Shown: positions 9,722 to 17,945 of the stretch, one piece after another
How the letters are laid out: each line of letters starts with the position of its first letter
Position numbering within the stretch: the first letter of the stretch is position 1
NCBI RefSeq assembly: GCF_001513975.1
Contig: NZ_KQ947995.1
Location: 164,139-228,138 of the forward strand
Length of the DNA stretch: 64,000 nt
Direction: 5' to 3'
Origin: Streptomyces curacoi
GTDB taxonomy: Bacteria; Actinomycetota; Actinomycetes; Streptomycetales; Streptomycetaceae
Notes under the pieces: model-generated
Databases searched by the model: none
The model's input: only the letters and a program-made list of their open reading frames with translations
What the model was told of the DNA's origin: nothing
Program-made: the position numbers and the translations under genes

Positions 9722-10353
9722 GATCCCTGATCCGGATTTCCTGGTGTGGGGCTATAGCGGCGCTTGCGTTGTCGACAGGTTGCTCGGGCGAACAATCTCT
9801 GAGTGAGAAGTACCCCACCCAGTGGAAGACCTGTAATGCACTGTTTGGCGCCAAGAATATGGAGTCTCTGCGAGGCATCCTTGATTCCGGTGACCTCAAG
9901 TTCTCCAACAGTGCTCTTTCTGTCGACCACATCAAGAAGGAGCTGACGCAAGAAGCGATCGAACCCTACAACAAATCTAGGGGGTTTGAAGAATACGACG
10001 CCTGTGGACTCTCGGGCAACGGCCGCTTTTCTGCGATGGCGGGGTGGGCGGCAGACCCCCTACAGGCCGTGCAGACCAACACCGAGCGCTGGCATCGAGC
10101 AGCCACGGACGTCTACGTGGCTGACACCGCCAGCGTCGGCGGGGACGTCGACCTCGTTTTCCGCTGTGACATCAAGGGCGCAAGTGGGCAGGCGCAGGTG
10201 CTTCTCGAAGCCAGGGTCAGCGCGCCGGATGCCCCGAGAGTGTCGGAAGCGTTCCACCAGCAGTTGGCCGTCCAGCTGGCCCGCACGCTGCGGGATGAGC
10301 TGGCATGCACCAATGAGCCGAGCATCCCAGATGACCTGGGCATTAGCGGGTGA
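9718..10353 (+). CDS. Small lipoprotein, ESX left arm
   Basis: 211 aa from a GTG that overlaps the previous stop by four bases. An N-terminal hydrophobic segment ends at C22 (ALALSTGCSG), a plausible though not ideal lipobox. The mature part is soluble with several Cys (QWKTCNALFG, YDACGLSG, DLVFRCD, ELACTNEP). It may act as the lipid-anchored immunity or assembly partner of the large protein encoded just upstream; this is inferred from translational coupling only. Base composition here is less GC-rich than in the flanking genes. Confidence 0.75.
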   Translation: MRSLIRISWCGAIAALALSTGCSGEQSLSEKYPTQWKTCNALFGAKNMESLRGILDSGDLKFSNSALSVDHIKKELTQEAIEPYNKSRGFEEYDACGLSGNGRFSAMAGWAADPLQAVQTNTERWHRAATDVYVADTASVGGDVDLVFRCDIKGASGQAQVLLEARVSAPDAPRVSEAFHQQLAVQLARTLRDELACTNEPSIPDDLGISG

Positions 10354-10886
10354 GTCGGGAAAACGTTGTGCACCGCCCTCAAAGTAGCTTACGCTCGGCA
10401 CTCGTCCAGGCGTTGACTTCAGTCTCCGTCGCTCTTGCTGGAGCGCTGGTCGTAACTGCATGCTCAAGCGGCGGCGGAGATGAAAAGAACTACGCAATCC
10501 TTCGAACTCAATGCGGCATTTCATTGGATCCCGAGCTGCTTGACCCCTTCCTGCCAGGGGATGAGGTAATAGCCGTGAAGCAATCGTCTCCAAACGGTGG
10601 GACGAAGCGATGTGACGTGATTATCGATGGAGAGATGGCCGTTCGGGAGGTGCAGGCGTGGTGGAATGAAGAGGAGAGCGTTACCGCTGTTGCTGATGCG
10701 TACGCAAAAATGGACAGCGGTCAAGTAACGGATGACGATCGCTATTTCTATTCGGGTGCTGGTGGGGTCTGGTTACTTCCTACACCAAGGCACTTGAGGG
10801 CTTCGGCGAATGCCGCTGATCCTCCAGTCTGGCCGACATCCTCCCTTGTTGTGTCATTTCAGTCACTGGTCTCCTGGCTTCATTAG
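10350..10886 (+). CDS. Small lipoprotein, probably frameshifted at its 3' end
   Basis: As read, 178 aa from a GTG overlapping the previous stop by four bases. Lipobox at C38 (GALVVTACSSG). The first 135 residues look like a real soluble domain. After YFYSGAGG the reading turns low quality (VWLLPTPRHLRASANAADPP). In frame 2 the same bases read LVTSYTKALEGFGECR then TGA at 10817-10819, a much more protein-like ending. A one-base indel in the G-run at about 10761-10767 would explain it. It is either a genuine pseudogene, a sequencing error, or an unusual C-terminus. Confidence 0.6.
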   Translation: MSRENVVHRPQSSLRSALVQALTSVSVALAGALVVTACSSGGGDEKNYAILRTQCGISLDPELLDPFLPGDEVIAVKQSSPNGGTKRCDVIIDGEMAVREVQAWWNEEESVTAVADAYAKMDSGQVTDDDRYFYSGAGGVWLLPTPRHLRASANAADPPVWPTSSLVVSFQSLVSWLH

Positions 10887-10938
10887 AAGCAGCTGCTGCG
10901 GATAATGCGCCATCGCATTCGCCTAATCCATCGGTAAT

Positions 10939-11019
10939 ATGGTCTCGGCCGGGCCCATGCTCACCCGCGAGGAGAAGGCCATCAAGGCAATGCAGGCCAA
11001 GTCGGACAAGGACAACTGA
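10939..11019 (+). other. Short open reading stretch, possible gene-end remnant
   Basis: A 26-codon frame ending MLTREEKAIKAMQAKSDKDN looks like the charged C-terminal end of a larger helical protein and has no ribosome site of its own. It sits between the damaged lipoprotein gene and the Pro-rich gene, which fits local decay in this part of the arm. Confidence 0.3.
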
Positions 11020-11034
11020 GACGAGCGGGGAGCT

Positions 11035-11490
11035 GTGAAGGACGAGGAGATAGTCCGGCACTTCGACGGACGGGGCCGTGTCGAGCTGCTGCCCGGCCGC
11101 CTGGACGCGTCGCGAAAGCACCGCATTGAGCAGATCACCCACGAACTCGGCTACCGGTTGCTCGCAACCGAGAACCTCGGCCGCGCCGGCGTCCGGCTCC
11201 GCTACGAACGCGACGACACCCCGCATGCCCGCCGCCGAGCCGAGCAGACCATCGAACGGCTGCGCGCGGGCGGTCCGGTACTGCCGGCTATCGAGCCTCC
11301 TCCGCCCCCGCCGCCACCTCCAGCCCCACCTCTCACGCCGCGGCAGCCACCATCCCGCCCTCGGCAGTCGCTGGAACCGCAGCCGCCACCACCGCCGACT
11401 CCGCCCGGGCCCCGGATCCCGCCCCGTCCGCCCTACCCGCCTCTGCCTCCGCCACCGTCTGCCGTCACCCGAAACTCCTCGCCGGAATGA
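11035..11490 (+). CDS. Hypothetical protein with proline-rich C-terminal half
   Basis: 151 aa from a GTG with GCGGGGAG upstream. Residues 1-80 form a compact basic/acidic domain (IVRHFDGRGRVELLPGRLD; RIEQITHELGYRLLATENL). Residues 85-145 are nearly all Pro with Arg, Leu and Ala. It lacks a signal peptide and TM segments. The strand agrees with the left ESX arm, and it is the last plus-strand gene before eccC. No function is assigned; Pro-rich tails are common in ESX-linked cytosolic proteins. Confidence 0.6.
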   Translation: MKDEEIVRHFDGRGRVELLPGRLDASRKHRIEQITHELGYRLLATENLGRAGVRLRYERDDTPHARRRAEQTIERLRAGGPVLPAIEPPPPPPPPPAPPLTPRQPPSRPRQSLEPQPPPPPTPPGPRIPPRPPYPPLPPPPSAVTRNSSPE

Positions 11491-11560
11491 CGTTGGAACG
11501 CCGGGCCTCAGTGGGCGCGTGCAAGGCAACGGTGCCATCCACGCGCGGGTCACCGGCCGA

Positions 11561-12025
11561 TCAGAGCTTGAGCACTCCCCGGCAGGTCCATCCGGCGCCG
11601 AGGATTGCGTTCCGCAGGGGCTCCGTCATCTCCCGCGTGTCGAAGCGAAACGTCTCGACCTTGCGCCGACGGCCGTCGTGGCCCTGCTTGGTCTCCCACT
11701 GCCGGTACACCGCAGGTGCGTGCCCACGTCCGTACTGCGCATCGGCGTTGCCGGACGAACGGTTTTCCCACCGCTCGTCAAGAAATCGCACCTCGTGCTT
11801 CTCCGGGATCAGGCGCATCTGGGTCTTGAGGGTCACACCCACCCGTGGAATCCGGCACTCCGCGACAATGTCGGCCTTCTCGGTGGGGAGAGCGTTGCGC
11901 ACCCGGTACGGCACGTCCGGCCCGTTGAGCGCGAGCAGCGCGGCTCGGACTTCCATGGTCGGCAGCGGTGCGACACCGCTGTCAGGGTGTTTCGTACCTG
12001 TCAGTTTGTCCCAAAGACGGCCCAT
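11561..12025 (-). CDS. Conserved hypothetical protein
   Basis: 154 aa, ATG start. It opens MGRLWDKLTGTKHPDSG and has a mixed alpha/beta core rich in Arg and Lys (MRLIPEKHEVRFLDERWENR). No signal, TM segment or known catalytic motif is seen. Similar proteins of this size are common in Streptomyces, but I know no function. It follows the esx-like pair on the same strand after a gap of about 180 bp. Confidence 0.7.
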   Translation of the reverse strand: MGRLWDKLTGTKHPDSGVAPLPTMEVRAALLALNGPDVPYRVRNALPTEKADIVAECRIPRVGVTLKTQMRLIPEKHEVRFLDERWENRSSGNADAQYGRGHAPAVYRQWETKQGHDGRRRKVETFRFDTREMTEPLRNAILGAGWTCRGVLKL

Positions 12026-12208
12026 CGCCTCCCCAAACTGGAAGGGTGAGCGCGCGGAGCTGCTGGCACATGAGCGCGCCTGCCGCGAGGCACCTCACGC
12101 CATCGGTGCCCTTCCCGGATTGTCCGATCGCTTTCCTGCGACCTTTTTCGTTCCAGAGGTGGGGTGGACACCTCCCGTGCGTGCCCACCCCGGTTCCGTT
12201 GACCGCTG

Positions 12209-12505
12209 TTAGTAGTTGGCGGCGGCCTTACGGTCGGCGGCGCTGTAGGCCGCGCTCGCCTCGCGGACCGCGTTCGCGATGGCGTTCAGAGCCTGGTGGA
12301 TCTCCCTGGCCTTGATGTCCCACTCGCGGTGGAGGCCGTCCGCTGCGGTCTTGGCCTCGCCCTCGAAGAAGGCGGAGAGGTCCTTCATCCGTTGCTGGAG
12401 GGCTTCCAGGTCCGTGTCCAGTTTTTTGGCCTGGGCGGTGATGTCGCCTGCGGCCCGCTCGAGTTCCGCGTAGGTGACGAGCATGGTGCCGTTGTCCACT
12501 GCCAT
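12209..12505 (-). CDS. WXG100-family protein, EsxA/EsxB-like
   Basis: 98 aa, the usual WXG100 length, with AAAGGAAG upstream of the ATG. Two helices are separated by a turn reading FFEGEA in place of the usual WXG. The C-terminal helix carries a YxxxD export signal (YSAAD). Encoded 48 bp after another WXG protein on the same strand; the two probably fold together as the secreted dimer, with this partner supplying the C-terminal signal recognised by EccC. Confidence 0.85.
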   Translation of the reverse strand: MAVDNGTMLVTYAELERAAGDITAQAKKLDTDLEALQQRMKDLSAFFEGEAKTAADGLHREWDIKAREIHQALNAIANAVREASAAYSAADRKAAANY

Positions 12506-12553
12506 GACTTCTCCAACTTCCTTTCGCGTCCGGTATGTTGAAGTGCGGCTGTG

Positions 12554-12919
12554 CTACATGCCGGAGAATGCAGACGTCTTGCCCGACGCCGAGGCGCTTC
12601 CGGCCGAGCCGGAACCGCCCGCGTCGATGCCCGCCAGGGCCTGGTAGATCTCTTCGTCGGTGCTGCCGGCGATGCGGCGGTTGTCGTTGACCGCGTTCTG
12701 GAAACGGACGAGCAGGTTGCCGATGTGGGCCATGCGCTCGTTGATTTCGGTCTGCTTCCGGTCGAACGACACGGCACCCTGGCCCTGCCACTTGCCTTCC
12801 ACGCCGTCGATCACGGCGTGCAGCTGCTGCAGCTGCTGCTTCACCGAACCGAAGCGTTCGTTGAGCTCCTGCTCGAACTGCCGCAGTACGTCGTCAGTGA
12901 CCTTCTGGGTTCCTGCCAT
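12554..12919 (-). CDS. WXG100-family protein, EsxB/EsxA-like
   Basis: 121 aa from the ATG at 12919, which has GGAAGGGAAG upstream; the longer frame to 12988 lacks such a site. The turn carries a canonical WxG (GKWQGQGAVSF) between two amphipathic helices. The tail is Gly/Ser/Ala-rich and extends beyond the usual 100 residues. It forms a pair with the downstream WXG gene. Secretion would be through the EccB/C/D apparatus encoded alongside. Confidence 0.88.
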   Translation of the reverse strand: MAGTQKVTDDVLRQFEQELNERFGSVKQQLQQLHAVIDGVEGKWQGQGAVSFDRKQTEINERMAHIGNLLVRFQNAVNDNRRIAGSTDEEIYQALAGIDAGGSGSAGSASASGKTSAFSGM

Positions 12920-13178
12920 CTGTTCTTCCCTTCCGAATTCCGGTTCAGTGGGTCCGGCGGCCTGGAGAGGTGCATGGCGAACGCTCATGGTGCGTCCGGT
13001 GTGATCCGCCGCGGTGGGCCGTGGTGAGGCGTTCGCGTTCTTTGTCAGGCAGCGGCCCGCTCATGGAGCGTTGCAGCCCCGTGGCCGTCCCTCACGGCTC
13101 CGAACATCGTCGGCGCACCGCATGACGCTCGCCCTCCCCGTTTCCCCGTTTGCTACGACCGCAGGTCATTGCGATCGC

Positions 13179-13233
13179 GGTGACGCGAAAGTCACCGATT
13201 GCATGCGTGTCACTCTAGCCACTACCAGTGACA
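13179..13233. promoter_or_regulatory. Inverted-repeat cluster upstream of the esx-like pair
   Basis: GGTGAC and GTCACC flank six bases at 13179-13196. TGTCAC and GTGACA flank 14 bases at 13208-13233. The four half-sites share GTGAC. The cluster lies in the 333-bp gap between mycP and the esx-like genes, which otherwise shows no gene. It may bind a dimeric regulator of the esx transcript; the regulator is unknown. Confidence 0.4.
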
Positions 13234-13252
13234 GGACCAACGGCCTTCTCGG

Positions 13253-14485
13253 CTAACCGGAGGGCGTCCTCCTCCGGCTGTCCCGCATCGCCACCGCCCC
13301 GCCGGCGATGACCGCCACCAGTACCAAGCTGCCCACCACCACGTAGGTCCCGAGACGAGCCGCCCGCTCCTGCGGGGTTTCCCCGAGCGGGAGTTGGGCC
13401 ACCGTGGGGGCCTTGGCCTGCCCTGCGCCTTCGTTGGTGGGCACTGGCTGGTCGATCGGTTTGTCGTCTTCCGTGAGGGCGCGTACGGGGTCGACGACGC
13501 CCCAGCCGACCAGGCGGTCGTGGCCGGGGATGGAGCGTTCCGCGGTCTGCATGATCTGGGCGGTGATCTGCTGCTGCGTCCAGTCCCGGTGCTTGGCCTT
13601 GATCAGGGCCGCGACCCCGGCGACGTAGGGCGCGGAGAAGCTCGTCCCGTTGTCGGCACAATGCCCGCCGCCGGGGACGGTGGACACCATGTCGACGCCG
13701 GGGGCGGCGACGTCGACGAAGTCGCCGGACTGGGAGAAGGCGGCGCGTTCGTTGTTGCGGTCGGAGGCGGCCACGGCCAGGACGCCTTCGTATGAGGCCG
13801 GGTAGGTCTTCTTCACCTTGCCGTCGAGGCCGTCGTTGCCCGCCGAGGCCACGATGACGATCTCTTTGGCCAGGGCGTTGTCCACCGCCCGTTTCAGTTC
13901 GGAGGTGGCTGTGATCGGGTTGACCGTGTCCTGGGAGATGTTGATGACGTCGGCCCGGGCCTTGTCGGCGGCGTAGTTGATGGCAACGGCCAGGGTGTCG
14001 GTGTCTCCGTGGCCCTCGGCGTCGTTCTGCTGGATCGGGATGATCGTCGCCTCGGGGGCGAGGCCGACGAAGCCCGTGCCCTTCGCCGGCCTGGCGGCGA
14101 TGATGCCCGCGACCTTGGTGCCGTGGCCCACCACGTCGGTGGTGCCGTCCTCGCTGCCGCGCTCGATCTTGTTGCCCTGGTCGTCCTTGAGGTTCGGCGG
14201 CAGGAAGTTACGGCCCTTCTTGACGTCCACCGCCGGGGCGAGCTGGCGGTTCTTGACGTCCACACCGGTGTCGATGACCGCGACTCGGACACCCTTGCCC
14301 CTGGACTGCTTCCACACCTCGTCCAGCAGGACCCGTTGCAGGGCCCAGGGGCGGCCCTCGTACGTCTTGCCGGGAAAGGTGCACTGATCGGCCGCCGTGG
14401 CTGTCGGAGCCAGAGGCACCGCGACGAACGTGAGGGTGGCAGCAGCCGTACCGGCGAGGAAGCGCAACTGGTGACGTGTGCGCAC
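13253..14485 (-). CDS. mycP: Mycosin, ESX core subtilisin-like protease
   Basis: 410 aa. Signal peptide about 1-32 (FLAGTAAATLTFVAVPLA), S8 domain, then a Pro-rich stretch, C-terminal TM helix (YVVVGSLVLVAVIAGGAVAM) and basic tail. Triad D72 (VAVIDTGVD), H121 (VVGHGTKVAG), S282 (NGTSFSAPYVAG); oxyanion Asn in ASAGNDG. It lies 16 bp after eccB on the same strand, the usual pairing, so this is the core mycosin. It differs clearly from the left-arm copy, which has another active-Ser context (SGTSDA) and a shorter catalytic domain. Confidence 0.95.
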   Translation of the reverse strand: MRTRHQLRFLAGTAAATLTFVAVPLAPTATAADQCTFPGKTYEGRPWALQRVLLDEVWKQSRGKGVRVAVIDTGVDVKNRQLAPAVDVKKGRNFLPPNLKDDQGNKIERGSEDGTTDVVGHGTKVAGIIAARPAKGTGFVGLAPEATIIPIQQNDAEGHGDTDTLAVAINYAADKARADVINISQDTVNPITATSELKRAVDNALAKEIVIVASAGNDGLDGKVKKTYPASYEGVLAVAASDRNNERAAFSQSGDFVDVAAPGVDMVSTVPGGGHCADNGTSFSAPYVAGVAALIKAKHRDWTQQQITAQIMQTAERSIPGHDRLVGWGVVDPVRALTEDDKPIDQPVPTNEGAGQAKAPTVAQLPLGETPQERAARLGTYVVVGSLVLVAVIAGGAVAMRDSRRRTPSG

Positions 14486-14501
14486 TATGCAGCCCGCCCC
14501 C

Positions 14502-16046
14502 TCACGACCCCTGCGGCTGCCGCGCCGCCCCCGTCGACAGTCGCGGTCCCGTCGGCAGGAACGCGGACCACGCGGCTGGGATTGGCGCCGGTGTCACGTC
14601 TTTGTAGCCGAGGCGGTTCTGCGCCTGCTGGGCCTCCTGCAGGGCCGCCTCGCGCTGCTCCCGACGCTCTGTGGCCGAGCCCGAGGAGCCGATGCCGGCG
14701 TCGTCCGTCTCGCTGTCGCCGTTGGACTGCATCGCGTAGCGCAGGCCGGTGTCGGTGACCAAGAAGAAGAAGCCGGAACTGGTCGACGAGCCCGTGAACT
14801 GGCGGAAGAACTGGCCCGAGCCGGGGGTGACGTACGCGCTGCTCGACCCGGTGGGGAGGGGAGCCGGGAAGTCCTTGCCCGCCCAGGTACTGAGGGTCGT
14901 GGCGCCGTTGTCCCCGTCCACGTCGCGCAGGACGTTGCACACCGTGTTGCGGCTCCCCTCGTCGGTGCTCGCCGCGTTGACCGGCTCAGGCTCCTGCTGA
15001 GGCAAGGTCTTGTCCGCGCCGAAGGGCGCCCCGGGCGTGAAGCTGCCAGCGCTGACAGGCATGGCTCGGCCCGCCTGCCCCAGTCTGATCAGGTCCTTGC
15101 TGCTGAGCAGCAGCTTCGCCGTGAAGTCGGAGACCGGTGCGACCCGCCCGCGTAGGACGACGTACTTCTGGATCCTGGTGCCGGACGTTGCTTCAAGGAC
15201 CATGCCGACCTTGTTCGCCTCGGCCGGCAGCTGGCCCTGGATCCCGGCGTCGGCGCCGGGCGTGTCCGGGATCTGCGGGAAGGCGATGGTGTCGCCCTTG
15301 TGCAGTGTGTTCAGCCAGCCGGCCGACACCCGCTGGGGCTCCCGGCCCTCGCCGACGACCTGGCGCAGGAGCAGTTCGTCGTTCGTCACGGGGTACGCCG
15401 TTCCCTTGGCGTCAACGACGTAGCGGGTGCGATCCGGGCCCGGGCCCTCCACGTACATCAGCTCGCCACCGCGCAGCCGCTCCGCGCCCTCGGTCCGGTC
15501 CATGTCGCGAGCGGCGAGGATGAAGGCCGCCTTCTGGATGGCACGGCCGCCTTCTCCGGGCCGCTCGCAGACCACCCAGCGCTTCTTCGATCCGGCTTCG
15601 TCGGCATCGGGCAGTCGGTCGGGGGCGTAGGGGATGCCGAGGGTGGGGCCGTGTGGGATCTTGCCGCTGTCGAGGACCGATTCGTCGACGTTGATGACCT
15701 TGCCCTTGTCGGGCGTCAGCAGGAGCTTCGCGGAGGACATGTTCAGCACCGGGTGCAGCTGTGTCTTGCCGTCGGTCGTCAGGACGACGTACCGCGTGGT
15801 CGACTTGCTGGAGATGATGATGTTCTCTTCGGGTTTGTCCCAGCCCTGCGGTGCGGCGGGCTTGAACATGCCCCACGCCCCGAAGGCCGCGAGGACGACC
15901 GTCGCGACGATCGCACCCGGCACGACCGCGCGCAGGGGGCGCGGCCAGCCCTCTTCCGTGCCGTTCGGGTTGGGCTGCAGGAACTGGCCGACCAGGCGCC
16001 GTCGCGCGAAGGTGTAGGCGTTGAGCTCATCCCGCCGTGATGCCAT
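14502..16046 (-). CDS. eccB: ESX core component EccB
   Basis: 514 aa, the normal EccB length. It starts MASRRDELNAYTFARRRLVG, a family hallmark, followed by one TM helix (about residues 42-62, VVPGAIVATVVLAAFGAWGMF) and a large extracytoplasmic domain with the repeated beta units typical of EccB. Cys residues in VVCERPGEG and NTVCNVLRD may form a disulphide. EccB sits in the membrane complex with EccC and EccD. Gene order eccD-eccB-mycP on one strand suggests an operon. Confidence 0.95.
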   Translation of the reverse strand: MASRRDELNAYTFARRRLVGQFLQPNPNGTEEGWPRPLRAVVPGAIVATVVLAAFGAWGMFKPAAPQGWDKPEENIIISSKSTTRYVVLTTDGKTQLHPVLNMSSAKLLLTPDKGKVINVDESVLDSGKIPHGPTLGIPYAPDRLPDADEAGSKKRWVVCERPGEGGRAIQKAAFILAARDMDRTEGAERLRGGELMYVEGPGPDRTRYVVDAKGTAYPVTNDELLLRQVVGEGREPQRVSAGWLNTLHKGDTIAFPQIPDTPGADAGIQGQLPAEANKVGMVLEATSGTRIQKYVVLRGRVAPVSDFTAKLLLSSKDLIRLGQAGRAMPVSAGSFTPGAPFGADKTLPQQEPEPVNAASTDEGSRNTVCNVLRDVDGDNGATTLSTWAGKDFPAPLPTGSSSAYVTPGSGQFFRQFTGSSTSSGFFFLVTDTGLRYAMQSNGDSETDDAGIGSSGSATERREQREAALQEAQQAQNRLGYKDVTPAPIPAAWSAFLPTGPRLSTGAARQPQGS

Positions 16047-16106
16047 CGTTCTGCTGCCTCTTTCCCCCGTTGGTTGATCTGGGTGTTCTGGTCTCGTACG
16101 AGGAAC

Positions 16107-17690
16107 TCACGATGAGAGCGAGCGCATCTGCTGGTAGGCGCCGAACACCGCGAGACACAGCGGCAGCAGCGTCAGAAGTACGAAGCTCTCGGCGATCTCC
16201 AGGAATCGGCCCCAGAACGGGGTGACCCCCTTGCTGGGAACGATCAGCGCGATCGCGGCGATCGCCCCGGCGACGACGGCGACCGCGACCGACAGCCACA
16301 CCAGCCTGATTGCCATGGCCGTGTCGTCACCCCGTAGAGCCTCCAGGACCATCCGACCGGGCGGGTTGAGGGAGAGCCCGAGCCCCAGGAGCACCAGCGA
16401 GGCGAGGCCCGCCGCGAGCGTGCAACCCACCTGAACCGTGTGCCGGAACAGGTGGGCGCGCATCAGCAGGGCCAAGCCCGTGGCGAGCGCGAGGAGTTGG
16501 GCCCACACATCGTCGGCGAACCCCAGTACTGCGGCTGCAGCCGTTGCCACCAACGCACATCCACCAACCAGGCCGAGCAGCAGCTCGTGGCCGCGCCGCG
16601 CTTGAGCGGCGATGCGCTCGGCGTCGATGACGGCCGACACCTCGGCGGCGTCATCATCGGCATCGGCGTAGTCGCTGCCGACGGCGGTGCGCGGCGGGTC
16701 GAAGCCGATGGGTAGGCGGGCGAAACGCGTGGCCAGGCCCGGAAGGAAGGCGAGGGCGCCCAGGGCGAGCGGGGAGCAGACCGCGGCGGTCTCCGACGGC
16801 CTCATCTCGGCGAGGATCGCGACGAAGGTCAGCAGCATGCCGACGGCCGAGGCGAATGCGAAGGCGACAAAGGGGCCGTCGCCGCTCGGTGTGAGGAACA
16901 CCAGCACCACCGATCCCACGAGTACGGCGGCGCAGGCGAGCAGGAACTGCAGCCTGCCGATGCCCTCCCCGGCCGGCAGCGCGAGCAGTCCGCTGCCCGC
17001 CACTCCCAGGTTCGCGAGGGCGCCGGTGCCAAAGGCCACCGACGAGCCGCGGTCGCCGTACACCCGGGCGCGGACCGTGGCGATCGCCAGGAGGACCAGG
17101 CCCGAGACCGCGGCCACGATGCCCGGGAGCCCGTGCATGTCGTGCCGGACGTCGGAACTCCAGGCCACGAAGGCGAGCAGCATCAGCAGCACACAGCTAC
17201 CGAAGAGTCCTGCGGTGCGCAGGAGTTCGTCGTTCCAGAGCTTGCGGTCGCGGGTGACGGCGCTGGCCGTGGCGTGCGTGACGTCGTCGAACACCGCGGG
17301 CGGGAGGGAGTCGGCGAAGGGACGCAGCAGGAGGAAGTCGCCGTCGGCGATGCGCTGTGCAGCGAGTGAACGTGCCTCGTCGAGCACCGTGCCGTCCCGG
17401 CGTACCAGGTGGTAGCCGACCGGGGCACCGGGTGCCGGAGTCTGTCCGGACAGGCGCAGGATCTCCGGGAAGAGGTGCGCGAGGGGAATGTCATCGGGCA
17501 GCGCCACATCGATCCGGCTGTCGGGTGCCGCCACGATGATCCGGCGGAAGCCGGTGCTGCGAGCGGTCGGCATCCCTGGTCCCCAATGCTGGCCCGGTCC
17601 CGGATGAGCCCCCGACCCCGGATGGCCCCCTGGTCCCGGGTGACCGTCGGTGTTTCCCGCGCTCCCTGCCGCTCGAACTGTCGCAGGCAC
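16107..17690 (-). CDS. eccD: ESX core membrane channel component EccD
   Basis: 527 aa from a GTG with GGAG upstream. A Gly/Pro/His-rich leader (1-40) precedes a ubiquitin-like cytosolic domain (about 45-125, FRRIIVAAPDSRIDVALPDD). About eleven hydrophobic helices follow (such as GLFGSCVLLMLLAFVAWSS), with a long cytoplasmic loop rich in Asp near the middle (VGSDYADADDDAAEV). EccD forms the multi-spanning part of the ESX inner-membrane complex. It is first in the minus-strand eccD-eccB-mycP cluster and is divergent from eccC. Confidence 0.94.
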   Translation of the reverse strand: MPATVRAAGSAGNTDGHPGPGGHPGSGAHPGPGQHWGPGMPTARSTGFRRIIVAAPDSRIDVALPDDIPLAHLFPEILRLSGQTPAPGAPVGYHLVRRDGTVLDEARSLAAQRIADGDFLLLRPFADSLPPAVFDDVTHATASAVTRDRKLWNDELLRTAGLFGSCVLLMLLAFVAWSSDVRHDMHGLPGIVAAVSGLVLLAIATVRARVYGDRGSSVAFGTGALANLGVAGSGLLALPAGEGIGRLQFLLACAAVLVGSVVLVFLTPSGDGPFVAFAFASAVGMLLTFVAILAEMRPSETAAVCSPLALGALAFLPGLATRFARLPIGFDPPRTAVGSDYADADDDAAEVSAVIDAERIAAQARRGHELLLGLVGGCALVATAAAAVLGFADDVWAQLLALATGLALLMRAHLFRHTVQVGCTLAAGLASLVLLGLGLSLNPPGRMVLEALRGDDTAMAIRLVWLSVAVAVVAGAIAAIALIVPSKGVTPFWGRFLEIAESFVLLTLLPLCLAVFGAYQQMRSLSS

Positions 17691-17945
17691 GTACTTCTCC
17701 CCCTCGCGGTGCTTCTCAACTCGCGGGCCGCGCCCCTATCCCGTTCGCCTGTCCGCTCGCATTCCGGTTCCGAATTACCGCGAATGACCCCGAATCCGTT
17801 GGTTGTTCGCGGGTGCGCACACGCGTGACCGTCACCCTACCGTCCGCAATGTCAGTGCCCGCCAGTAGGATCCGACCCGGATGAAGTCGGCGCCACGGGG
17901 GTGCGGACAAGGGCTCTTGAAGTCCGCGAGGGGGACGGGTCAGCT

